Source of the DNA: Aquabacter cavernae
GTDB lineage: Bacteria; Pseudomonadota; Alphaproteobacteria; Rhizobiales; Xanthobacteraceae
Direction: 5' to 3'
Length of the DNA: 64,000 nt
Assembly (NCBI RefSeq): GCF_003993795.1
Contig: NZ_RWKV01000016.1
Coordinates: 62,001 to 126,000, forward strand
The notes beneath the pieces are model-generated. The model did no database searches. It was not told the DNA's origin and saw nothing but the letters and a program-made list of their open reading frames with translations. The position numbers were made by a program, and so were the translations under genes. Below, one piece after another: positions 1-7,146 of this stretch (the first letter of the stretch is position 1; every line of letters starts with the position of its first letter).

Positions 1-317
1 ACCGAATCGAACAGGAAGGACATGTCGTCGTTGACGGCTTCGACCACCGTGATGGCGGGGGCGCCCGGCCAGTCGGGATTGTAGACCCGCACGTCCGGGC
101 GGCCCGGCGCGCGGCGCGAGAGATGGGCGAACGCCTCCTCGGCGAGCCGCACCAGCGTATCCGGCGTCAGCGTCGCCACGTCTTCGGGCGCGGCGCCGTT
201 GAGCAGCGCGGCCGCAAAGGTCTGCGGCACACCCTTGGTGGCGAGCGCATCGACCGCTGCGTCGATGCGCGCGCGGACCGCTTCCACCGTGGTGAGTTCA
301 ACTGTGTGGACTGTCAT
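1..317 (-). CDS. NAD-specific glutamate dehydrogenase, N-terminal part (runs off the window)
   Basis: The minus-strand frame starts at the ATG at 317 and stays open to the edge, giving 105 residues. It contains the segment VRVYNPD followed by VVEAVNDDM and FLFDSV, which is characteristic of the N-terminal region of the very large (about 180 kDa) bacterial NAD-glutamate dehydrogenases that deaminate glutamate to 2-oxoglutarate in the cytosol. The Ala-rich stretch before it (RIDAAVDALATKG) fits the usual helical start. Only about 7% of the expected protein is present, so catalytic residues cannot be checked. It is divergent from the AhpD-like gene, with a 128-bp shared upstream region. Confidence 0.85.
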   Translation of the reverse strand, partial: MTVHTVELTTVEAVRARIDAAVDALATKGVPQTFAAALLNGAAPEDVATLTPDTLVRLAEEAFAHLSRRAPGRPDVRVYNPDWPGAPAITVVEAVNDDMSFLFDS

Positions 318-445
318 GGCCGGCTCCCCCGCTTGGCCCTGCATGAATGACATGCGGACTGACCTTCGAGACTCTATTCTTGCCCTGGTCGATCTCGCAC
401 GTCGGCACGATGAAACGATGACAAAACCTCAATAGGGACAGCACC

Positions 446-1135
446 ATGACGGGCCAGAAGAAGACAGGCAAGCCGAAGAACGCGGCGAAAAAAACTGCCC
501 CCAAGATGAGCGCGCCTGGAAAAAAGGCAAAGGTGACCGCGGCTGAGCCGAAGCTGCGCGACGACGCCCCCGCCATCGCGCTCGACCTTCCTCCGGCGCC
601 GCTCGATGCCGCCACCCAGGCCTATTTCGACAAATGCGTGGAGAAGATCGGCTTCGTGCCCAACGTGCTCCAGGCCTATGCCTTCGACCTGACGAAGCTC
701 GGCGCCTTCGCCGCCATGTATAACGACCTGATGCTGGCGCCCTCCGGCCTCTCAAAGCTGGAGCGGGAGATGATCGCGGTGGCCGTCTCCAGCGTGAACC
801 GCTGCTATTATTGCCTGACCGCCCATGGCGCGGCGGTGCGGCACCTGTCCGGCGACCCGGTTCTGGGCGAGCAGATGGTCATGAATTACCGTGCGGCGCG
901 GCTTGAGCCCCGCCAACGCGCCATTCTCGACTTCGCGGTGAAGCTCACGGAGCGCCCCCATGAAGTCGAGGAGGCGGACCGGGCGGCCTTGCGCGCCGTC
1001 GGGCTGTCGGAACGGGATGTTTGGGACGTGGCGGCCGTGACGGGCTTCTTCAACATGTCGAACCGCATCGCCTCCGCCACCGACATGCGCCCCAACCTCG
1101 CGTATCACGGCGAGGCGCGCGGTCCCGCCGCATAG
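446..1135 (+). CDS. AhpD-like / carboxymuconolactone decarboxylase-family peroxidase-related protein
   Basis: 229 residues. Residues 105-130 carry the AhpD-type redox signature: an acidic residue in LEREM, then C120-Y-Y-C123 and H127 in CYYCLTAHG. This supports a thiol-dependent peroxidase-related protein of the uncharacterised 'peroxidase-related enzyme' branch, probably cytosolic, reducing hydroperoxides with an unknown partner thiol. A GGGA sequence lies about 9 nt before the ATG. The first 45 residues are an unusual Lys/Ala/Pro-rich tail (KKTGKP, AAKKTAPK, GKKAKV) resembling basic histone-H1-like tails. Such a tail is not part of the enzyme fold and may be disordered or bind nucleic acid. 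No neighbour is obviously functionally linked; it is divergent from glutamate dehydrogenase. Confidence 0.85.
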   Translation: MTGQKKTGKPKNAAKKTAPKMSAPGKKAKVTAAEPKLRDDAPAIALDLPPAPLDAATQAYFDKCVEKIGFVPNVLQAYAFDLTKLGAFAAMYNDLMLAPSGLSKLEREMIAVAVSSVNRCYYCLTAHGAAVRHLSGDPVLGEQMVMNYRAARLEPRQRAILDFAVKLTERPHEVEEADRAALRAVGLSERDVWDVAAVTGFFNMSNRIASATDMRPNLAYHGEARGPAA

Positions 1136-1164
1136 CGAGGGAGTCGGGAGTTCGACATGATCCA

Positions 1165-1189
1165 CGTCGTATAGTTAGACTATACGACG
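1165..1189. promoter_or_regulatory. Perfect 10+5+10 palindrome before the molbindin gene, Mo-box-like
   Basis: The arms CGTCGTATAG (1165-1174) and CTATACGACG (1180-1189) are perfect inverted repeats around TTAGA. The Shine-Dalgarno GGAGA (1189-1193) starts at its right edge, with ATG at 1200. The CG...TATA...TATA...CG layout resembles ModE-type molybdate boxes, which control mop genes in other proteobacteria. Its closeness to the RBS also fits an RNA hairpin acting on translation. Confidence 0.55.
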
Positions 1190-1199
1190 GAGAACAATC

Positions 1200-1412
1200 A
1201 TGAGAATCAGCGCCCGCAACATCCTGGAAGGTACCGTGGTGGAAGTGGTTCGCGGGGCGACCACCGCCCATGTGCGCCTCGAAGTGTCCCCCGGCACCAT
1301 CATCACCGCCTCCATCACCAATGAGGCGGTGGACCAGCTCGGCCTCGTGGCGGGCCAGCCCGCCTCCGCGGTGATCAAGGCGTCCGACGTCATGATCGCG
1401 GTGGATGACTGA
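1200..1412 (+). CDS. mop: Molbindin (single TOBE/Mop domain molybdate-binding protein)
   Basis: 70 residues forming one complete TOBE/Mop domain: MRISARNILEGTV at the start, HVRLEV and GTIITASIT in the middle, and the closing VIKASDVMIAVDD. Stand-alone Mop proteins form hexamers that bind molybdate oxyanions and buffer or store molybdenum in the cytosol for Mo-cofactor enzymes. The start is fixed by GGAGA seven nucleotides upstream. A perfect palindrome directly before the RBS suggests control by a ModE-like regulator or by an mRNA hairpin. The stop overlaps the ATG of the next (broken) gene, so the two were probably one operon. No mod transporter genes lie nearby. Confidence 0.92.
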   Translation: MRISARNILEGTVVEVVRGATTAHVRLEVSPGTIITASITNEAVDQLGLVAGQPASAVIKASDVMIAVDD

Positions 1413-1919
1413 TGACCAGGACCGCCGCCGCCCTCCTGGCCGCGGCAGCCTGCCTGCTCGCTCCGCTGCCGCCCGCGGCGGCGGGGTGCCTCGACGGCCC
1501 CTGGCCGCTGGAGCGCGAATCACAGGTGCTCGCCGCCGCCGCCAGCGCCGCGCCCCTGGACAGCACCGCTCCGGTAGGCGTCAAACCGTTCCAGGCGCTC
1601 ACTCTTGCCCTCGCTCCACCCACCGAACCGCCCGCGACCCCGCCCGCAAAAGGCGGCCCCAATGGCGGCTCCCTGCTGCTGCGGGTGGAGACGCCCAGCC
1701 TCTATCAGGTGACCTTGCCGGAAGCCGCCGCGGGTGGACATCGTGCAGCAGGAACAGACGCTGCCCCCCGCCGCCTTCACCCCCGCCAAGGACTGCCCCG
1801 GGGTGCGCAAGAGCGTGCGCTTCACCCTGAAGAGCGGCCCCGCTTTGCTGCACATCAGCCGCGCTGAAGCCACACGCCTTACCCTGGTGCTGTCACGGGT
1901 GGATACGCCCGGCGAGTAA
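1412..1919 (+). pseudogene. Secreted hypothetical protein downstream of mop, broken by a frameshift
   Basis: Starts at the ATG at 1412, overlapping the mop stop. The first frame encodes a signal peptide (MTRTAAALLAAAACLLA...AAAG) and continues to about SLYQVTLPEAAA near 1725, where it becomes meaningless. From about 1734 another frame carries a convincing continuation (DIVQQEQ, KDCPGVRKSVRF, GPALLHIS) to the TAA at 1917-1919. Joining both gives about 168 residues of a periplasmic protein of a family often wrongly annotated as homogentisate dioxygenase. A net shift of one base near 1722-1735, in a GC-rich run (gccgccgcgggtgg), would restore it. This is either a true pseudogene or a sequencing error. 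Function unknown. Confidence 0.7.
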
Positions 1920-2075
1920 GCCCCCGTCGCATATGACAATCCCCAGGCTGAAGCCTTGGAATCGATCATCCGTTCAAATTCGCCCTTTGGACGTATTGAC
2001 GCCGGACGATCTTATCGTGATACGGTTCCGCAAAATTAAGAAGCGTCCTCGAAGGCGTTTGGAGGGAACCAGCCT

Positions 2076-2090
2076 GGGGCATCATGCCCC
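2076..2090. promoter_or_regulatory. Perfect 7+1+7 palindrome in the livG leader
   Basis: GGGGCAT-C-ATGCCCC lies 31 bp before the livG ATG in the 200-bp upstream region of the ABC operon. It could be a repressor operator or a short leader hairpin. No regulator gene is adjacent to test this. Confidence 0.3.
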
Positions 2091-2120
2091 CCGGCCAAAG
2101 CGAGGGGATTTGACTGCGAT

Positions 2121-2894
2121 ATGGACACAGTCTCGGACGTGCCCTACATCGTTGAAGCATCCGGTCTAACGAAGGAATTCAAGGGTTTCGCGGCGGTCAA
2201 GAACGTCGACCTGCGGATCCGCCGGCACACCATTCATGCCCTGATCGGGCCGAACGGTGCCGGAAAGACCACCTGTTTCAATCTCATCACGAAGTTCCTG
2301 GAGCCCACGCGCGGGACCATCCGGCTGAACGGGCGCGACATCACGCGCACCAAGTCGGCGGATATCGCGCGGCTCGGCATGGTCCGTTCGTTCCAGATCT
2401 CCGCCACCTTCGGTCACATGACCGTGTTGGAGAATGTGCGCGTGGCGCTGCAGCGCAAGCTGGGCACCTCGTTCCACTTCTGGAAGTCGGAAGCCTCGCT
2501 GAGCGAGCTCAATGATCGCGCCATCGAGCTGATCAAGGACGTGGATCTGCTCACCTACACGAACCACCTCGCGGTGGAGCTGCCTTATGGGCGCAAGCGT
2601 GCGCTGGAGATCGCCACGACCCTGGCGCTGGAGCCCGAAATGCTCCTGCTGGACGAGCCCACCTCGGGCATGGGCCGCGAGGACATCGCGCGCACCGCAG
2701 ACCTGATCAAGCGCGTCTCCCATAACCGCACCGTCCTCATGGTGGAGCACAACCTCTCCGTGGTGGCCAACCTCTCCGACCAGATCACCGTGCTCGCGCG
2801 CGGCGAGATCCTCACCGAGGGTCCCTATTCGGAGGTGTCGAAGAATCCCCAGGTGATCGAGGCCTACATGGGCACCGGGCACGGAGCGCACTGA
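2121..2894 (+). CDS. livG: Liv-type ABC transporter ATPase, LivG-like
   Basis: 257 residues and first gene of a five-gene importer operon. Walker A GPNGAGKTT is at about residues 43-51, the signature region reads LPYGRKRALEIA, Walker B is LLLDEPTSGM and the switch His is in VEHN. LivG is one of two cytosolic ATPases powering branched-chain-type importers. The signature departs from LSGGQ, but LxYGxxR variants are usual in LivG. The C-terminal tail (VIEAYMGTG) is typical. The stop is followed by one base and the start of the second ATPase, so they are translationally linked. Confidence 0.93.
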   Translation: MDTVSDVPYIVEASGLTKEFKGFAAVKNVDLRIRRHTIHALIGPNGAGKTTCFNLITKFLEPTRGTIRLNGRDITRTKSADIARLGMVRSFQISATFGHMTVLENVRVALQRKLGTSFHFWKSEASLSELNDRAIELIKDVDLLTYTNHLAVELPYGRKRALEIATTLALEPEMLLLDEPTSGMGREDIARTADLIKRVSHNRTVLMVEHNLSVVANLSDQITVLARGEILTEGPYSEVSKNPQVIEAYMGTGHGAH

Positions 2895-2895
2895 T

Positions 2896-3612
2896 ATGGC
2901 GACCGCGAACGCAACGCCCCTGCTGCAGGTGAAGGATTTGCACGGCCATTATGGCGAAAGCCATGTGCTGCACGGCATGACCTTCGACATCAATCCCGGC
3001 GAGGTGGTGACCCTGCTCGGCCGCAACGGCGCGGGCAAGACCACCACCATGCGGGCCATCATGGGCCTGCTGCGCAAGCGCGCCGGCTCGATCCGCTACC
3101 AGGGCGTCGAGACGGTGGGCCTCGCCCCCAACAAGATCGCCCGCATGGGCATCGCCATCTGCCCGGAAGAGCGGGGCATCTTCTCCTCGCTTTCGGTGCG
3201 CGAGAACCTGCTGCTGCCGCCCGTGGTGATGCCCGGCGGCCTCAGCGTGGACGAGGTGCACGAGCTGTTCCCGCGCCTGGAAGAGCGCCGCAACAGCCAG
3301 GGCACCAAGCTTTCGGGCGGCGAACAGCAGATGCTGGCCATCGCCCGCATCCTGCGCACCGGCGCCAAGCTGCTGCTGCTGGACGAGCCTTCCGAAGGTC
3401 TCGCCCCGGTGATCGTGCAGCATATCGGCGAGATCATCCGAACCCTCAAGACGAGGGGTTTCACCGTGCTGCTCGTGGAGCAGAACTTCCACTTCGCCTC
3501 AACCGTCGCCGACCGCCACTATGTGGTCGAGCACGGGCGCGTGGTGGACATGGTTCCCAATGACAAGATCGCGGAAAACGCGGCGCGTCTGGAAACTCTC
3601 CTCGGCGTCTGA
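2896..3612 (+). CDS. livF: Liv-type ABC transporter ATPase, LivF-like
   Basis: 238 residues. Walker A GRNGAGKTT, canonical LSGGEQQ signature, Walker B LLLLDEPSEGLAP and VEQN switch region are all intact. The SEGLAP motif is a hallmark of LivF ATPases, the partner of LivG in the hydrophobic/carboxylate amino acid uptake family. It begins one base after livG and is followed after 52 bp by the binding-protein gene. Confidence 0.93.
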   Translation: MATANATPLLQVKDLHGHYGESHVLHGMTFDINPGEVVTLLGRNGAGKTTTMRAIMGLLRKRAGSIRYQGVETVGLAPNKIARMGIAICPEERGIFSSLSVRENLLLPPVVMPGGLSVDEVHELFPRLEERRNSQGTKLSGGEQQMLAIARILRTGAKLLLLDEPSEGLAPVIVQHIGEIIRTLKTRGFTVLLVEQNFHFASTVADRHYVVEHGRVVDMVPNDKIAENAARLETLLGV

Positions 3613-3664
3613 CCGAGGTCTTTCGTGACATCGCGGCCGGCCCTAAGCCGGCAGGAGGAAACAC

Positions 3665-4876
3665 ATGCGTTTCACAGCCATGCTCATGGCCGCCGCCAGC
3701 GTGTTCGCTGTCTCGGCTGCTCATGCCCAGACCCCGGTCAAGGTGAAGATCGGCGTTCTCAACGACCAGTCCGGCCTCTATGCCGACCTCGGCGGCCAGG
3801 GCTCCGTCTGGGCCGCCAAGAAGGCGGTCTCGGACTTCAATGCGGCCTCCAAGGGCCTGCAGGTCGAGGTGGTCTTCGCCGACCACCAGAACAAGGCCGA
3901 CGTTGGCACCTCCATCGCCCGTCAGTGGTATGACGTGGACGGCGTGGACCTGATCGTCGATACGCCCAATTCCGGCGTGGCGCTGGCCGTGAGCCAGGTC
4001 ACCAAGGAAAAGAACAAGGTCTTCATCAATTCCGGCGCGGCGACCTCCGACCTCACCGGCAAGGCCTGCTCGCCCAACACGGTCCACTGGACCTATGACA
4101 CCTGGGCGCTGGCCAACGGCACCGGCAAGGCCATGACGAAGAACGGTGGCGACACCTGGTTCTTCCTCACCGCCGACTATGCCTTCGGCCATGCGCTGGA
4201 GCGTGACACGTCTGAAGTCGTGAAGGCCAATGGCGGCAAGGTGGTGGGCAACGTCCGCGTGCCCCTCAACAATGCCGACTTCTCCTCCTTCCTGCTCCAG
4301 GCCCAGAGCTCCAAGGCGAAGGTCATCGGCCTCGCCAATGCGGGCGGCGACACCATCAACTCCATCAAGCAGGCTGCGGAATACGGCATCGTCGAGGGCG
4401 GCCAGAAGCTCGCCGGCCTGCTGATCTTCCTCACGGACGTGCATTCGCTCGGCCTCAAGACCGCCCAGGGCCTGAACCTGACCTCGGCCTGGTATTGGGA
4501 CATGACGGACGCCAACCGCGCCTTCGCCAAGGAATTCTCCGCGGCGAACGGCGGCAAGTTCCCGACCGACGTGATGGCCGGTGTCTATTCCGGCGTCACC
4601 CATTACCTGAAGGCCGTCGAGGCCACCAAGAGCGCCAAGGACGGCGCGGCCGTGGTGGCGGAGATGAAGAAGATCCCGACCGACGACAAGCTGTTCGGCA
4701 AGGGCGAAGTGCGTGCGGACGGACGCCAGATCCATCCCATGTACCTGTTCGAGGTGAAGAAGCCGTCGGAGTCCAAGGGCCCCTACGACTACTACACCCT
4801 GAAGGCCACCATCCCGGCGAACGAGGCGTTCCGCCCGCTCGACCAGGGTGACTGCCCGCTCGTCAAGAAGACCTGA
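3665..4876 (+). CDS. Periplasmic substrate-binding protein of the Liv-type ABC importer
   Basis: 403 residues with a clear Sec signal peptide (MRFTAMLMAAASVFAVSAAHA, cleavage before QTPVK). The mature part starts with KIGVLNDQSGLYADLGGQG, the standard type I Peripla_BP_6 start, and contains the DHQNKAD and YSGVTHYLKAVEAT segments of the amide/branched-chain amino acid binding family. Relatives in purple bacteria bind aromatic acids, so the ligand here may be an aromatic or other carboxylate rather than leucine; this cannot be read from sequence. A strong RBS (AGGAGG, 3653-3658) follows a 6-bp GCCGGC hairpin (3636-3652) that may stabilise this mRNA segment. Its position inside the operon between ATPases and permeases is unusual but seen elsewhere. 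Confidence 0.92.
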   Translation: MRFTAMLMAAASVFAVSAAHAQTPVKVKIGVLNDQSGLYADLGGQGSVWAAKKAVSDFNAASKGLQVEVVFADHQNKADVGTSIARQWYDVDGVDLIVDTPNSGVALAVSQVTKEKNKVFINSGAATSDLTGKACSPNTVHWTYDTWALANGTGKAMTKNGGDTWFFLTADYAFGHALERDTSEVVKANGGKVVGNVRVPLNNADFSSFLLQAQSSKAKVIGLANAGGDTINSIKQAAEYGIVEGGQKLAGLLIFLTDVHSLGLKTAQGLNLTSAWYWDMTDANRAFAKEFSAANGGKFPTDVMAGVYSGVTHYLKAVEATKSAKDGAAVVAEMKKIPTDDKLFGKGEVRADGRQIHPMYLFEVKKPSESKGPYDYYTLKATIPANEAFRPLDQGDCPLVKKT

Positions 4877-4884
4877 CGTGACGC

Positions 4885-4913
4885 GCCGGCCGAGAGCGCA
4901 GCTTTCGGCCGGC
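4885..4913. terminator. Intra-operon hairpin between binding protein and LivH
   Basis: GCCGGCCGA (4885-4893) and TCGGCCGGC (4905-4913) form a perfect 9-bp stem with an 11-nt loop just after the binding-protein stop. There is no T-run. It most likely lowers expression of the permeases relative to the binding protein by processing, stabilisation or partial termination. Confidence 0.5.
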
Positions 4914-4938
4914 CCTTCCCTCACAGAGACCACGATCC

Positions 4939-5820
4939 ATGTTCGAGCTCATCGGCGTCGCGCCACAGGCATTGTTCGGTCAGTTGCTGCTGGGCCTCAT
5001 CAACGGGGCCTTCTACGCCATGCTGAGCCTCGGGCTCGCGGTGATCTTCGGCCTGCTGAACGTCATCAATTTCACCCACGGCGCGCAATATATGATGGGC
5101 GCCTTCGGTGCCTGGATGGCGCTGAACTATCTCGGCATTCCCTTCTGGGGCGCCCTGATCGTCTCGCCTATCGTGGTCGCCATCATCGGCATGATCATCG
5201 AGCGCACGCTGCTGCGGCGGCTCTATAATCTCGACCATCTCTACGGCCTGCTGCTCACCTTCGGCCTCGCCCTCATCATCGAGGGCCTGTTCCGCAGGCA
5301 ATACGGCTCCTCGGGCCTGCCCTACGGCAATCCCCTGCCGGGCGGCACCAATCTGGGCTTCATGTTCCTGCCCAATTATCGCGCCTTCGTGGTGGTGGCC
5401 TCGCTCGTCGTCTGCCTCGTGACCTGGTTCGTCATCGAGCGCACCAAGCTCGGCTCCTATCTGCGCGCCGCCACCGAGCGCCCTGACCTCGTCCAGGCCT
5501 TCGGCATCGACGTGCCGCGCATGATCACGCTCACCTACGGCTTCGGCGTGGGTCTCGCGGCCCTGGCCGGCGTGCTCGCGGCGCCTGCCTATCAGGTCAG
5601 CCCCACCATGGGCTCGAACCTCATCATCGTGGTGTTCGCGGTGGTGGTGATCGGCGGCATGGGCTCCATCATGGGCGCCATCGTCACCGGCTTCGGCCTC
5701 GGCGTGGTGGAGGGCCTCACAAAGGTCTTCTATCCGGAAGCCTCCTCCACCGTGATCTTCGTCATCATGGCCATCGTGCTCATGGTGAAGCCCACCGGCC
5801 TGTTCGGCACGGCGAAGTGA
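4939..5820 (+). CDS. livH: Liv-type ABC transporter permease, LivH-like
   Basis: 293 residues, almost entirely hydrophobic with about eight membrane segments. The opening LINGAFYAMLSLGLAVIFGLLNVINFTHG is the classical LivH N-terminus. GSYLRAATERPDLVQAFGID matches the cytoplasmic loop that contacts the ATPases, and the end MAIVLMVKPTGLFG is typical. It acts in the inner membrane with LivM. It lies 62 bp after the binding protein and 13 bp before LivM. Confidence 0.93.
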   Translation: MFELIGVAPQALFGQLLLGLINGAFYAMLSLGLAVIFGLLNVINFTHGAQYMMGAFGAWMALNYLGIPFWGALIVSPIVVAIIGMIIERTLLRRLYNLDHLYGLLLTFGLALIIEGLFRRQYGSSGLPYGNPLPGGTNLGFMFLPNYRAFVVVASLVVCLVTWFVIERTKLGSYLRAATERPDLVQAFGIDVPRMITLTYGFGVGLAALAGVLAAPAYQVSPTMGSNLIIVVFAVVVIGGMGSIMGAIVTGFGLGVVEGLTKVFYPEASSTVIFVIMAIVLMVKPTGLFGTAK

Positions 5821-5833
5821 GAAGGGACTGACA

Positions 5834-6814
5834 ATGACCACCACCCCTCTCGCCGTGACCGCCCCCCAGCAAGGCTTCTCTCCCGTGCGCATCCTCATCG
5901 GCATCGTGGTGCTCGCCGCGCTCATCGCCGCCCCGTTCGCGGTCTATCCCGTCTTCCTCATGAAGGTGATGTGCTTCGCGCTGTTCGCGTGCGCCTTCAA
6001 CCTGATGCTGGGCTATACGGGCCTGCTCTCGTTCGGCCATGCCATGTTCTTCGGCGGGGCCAGCTATATCTGCGCCCATACCATCAAGGTGATGGGCTTC
6101 ACGCCGGAACTGGGCATCCTGGCCGGCGTCGCCTTCGCGGCTGTGCTCGGCCTGCTGGTGGGCCTGCTGGCCATCAAGCGCCAGGGCATCTATTTCGCCA
6201 TGGTGACCCTGGCCCTCTCGCAGATGTTCTTCTTCTTCTGCCTGCAGGCCAAGTTCACCGGCGGCGAGGACGGTCTCCAGGCGGTGCCGCGCCGCGCCTT
6301 CTTCGGCGTCTACGACATCACCTCCGACTTCAACCTCTATTATGCCGTGCTGGTGATCTTCCTCATCGGCTTCGCCATCATCTACCGCGCGGTGTATTCG
6401 CCCTTCGGGCAGGTGCTCAAGGCGATCCGCGAGAATGAGCCGCGCGCCATCTCGCTCGGCTATCGCGCCCAGCAATACAAGCTGCTCGCCTTCGTGCTGT
6501 CCGCCGCCCTCACGGGTCTTGCGGGCTCCACCAAGGCCATCGTCTTCCAGTTGGCCTCTCTCACCGACGTCGCCTGGCAGATGTCCGGCGAGGTGGTGCT
6601 GATGACCCTGGTGGGCGGCATGGGCACCATTATCGGCCCGGTGGTGGGCGCGGCGGTCATCGTCGCCATGCAGAACTACCTGGCCTCGCTGGGCGAATGG
6701 GTGCTGGTCATCCAGGGCGTCATCTTCGTTCTGGCGGTGTCCCTTTTCCGACGCGGCATCGTGGGCGAAGTCATCGCCTTCGTGAAGGCGCGCAAGGAGA
6801 AGGCTGGGGCCTGA
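5834..6814 (+). CDS. livM: Liv-type ABC transporter permease, LivM-like
   Basis: 326 residues with eight to nine hydrophobic segments. The family features ACAFNLMLGYTGLLSFGHAMFFGGASY near the start and FGQVLKAIRENEPRAISLGY in the ATPase-contact loop are intact, and the C-terminus is a short basic tail (FVKARKEKAGA). It is the second permease and last gene of the importer, preceded by GAAGGGA. A hairpin terminator follows directly. Confidence 0.93.
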   Translation: MTTTPLAVTAPQQGFSPVRILIGIVVLAALIAAPFAVYPVFLMKVMCFALFACAFNLMLGYTGLLSFGHAMFFGGASYICAHTIKVMGFTPELGILAGVAFAAVLGLLVGLLAIKRQGIYFAMVTLALSQMFFFFCLQAKFTGGEDGLQAVPRRAFFGVYDITSDFNLYYAVLVIFLIGFAIIYRAVYSPFGQVLKAIRENEPRAISLGYRAQQYKLLAFVLSAALTGLAGSTKAIVFQLASLTDVAWQMSGEVVLMTLVGGMGTIIGPVVGAAVIVAMQNYLASLGEWVLVIQGVIFVLAVSLFRRGIVGEVIAFVKARKEKAGA

Positions 6815-6826
6815 GCCTTTTTCCCC

Positions 6827-6852
6827 GGGCCGGCATCCTGCGATGCCGGTCC
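6827..6852 (+). terminator. Terminator-like hairpin after livM
   Basis: CCGGCATC (6830-6837) and GATGCCGG (6842-6849) pair around CTGC, extended by a G-T wobble and two G-C pairs to an 11-bp stem. It closes the importer operon. Its right arm is also the first base-run of the tandem repeat array, so the array may have grown from this hairpin. Confidence 0.55.
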
Positions 6853-7091
6853 GCGATCACTTCCCCCTTCCGCCGGACCGCCATCACATGATGCCGGTCC
6901 GTGATCACCTCTCCCTTCGCCGCACCGCCATCACATGATGCCGGTCCGCGATCACTTCTCCTCTTCGCCGGACCGCCATCAAATGATGCCGGTCCGCGAT
7001 CACTTCCCCCTTCCGCCGGACCGCCATCAAATGATGCCGGTCCGCGATCACTTCCCCCTTCCGCTGGACCGCCATCAAATGATGCCGGTCC
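6842..7091. repeat. Five tandem 47-48 bp hairpin repeats plus a partial sixth
   Basis: Units start at 6842, 6890, 6937, 6985 and 7033; an 11-bp partial unit lies at 7081-7091. Four units are 48 bp and the second is 47 bp. Each unit opens GATGCCGGTCCG and ends CGGACCGCCATC followed by ACAT or AAAT. The opening and closing parts pair as a 12-bp stem with one mismatch, leaving a loop of about 20 nt rich in pyrimidines. The units differ at only a few positions, so the array is recent. It fills the 332 bp between livM and the hydrolase gene; no separate gene is seen there. Confidence 0.9.
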
Positions 7092-7146
7092 GGCATGGGC
7101 CCTCCCCCGCCTCCCATGGCAGACTGCGCCGAAACGGGAGGACGGG

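Noticed and set aside
446-580. Lys/Ala-rich start of the AhpD-like protein as a wrong start call
   Set aside because: The next in-frame Met (residue 21) lies within the same Lys-rich tail and has no RBS, while the ATG at 446 has a GGGA upstream, so the tail is probably real.
2121-2894. Abnormal ABC signature (LPYGRKR) as a sign of a dead ATPase
   Set aside because: LxYGxxR variants are normal in LivG proteins and all other motifs are intact.
6842-7091. CRISPR-like array
   Set aside because: Units are directly adjacent with no unique spacers and each is a single hairpin, so it is a tandem repeat.
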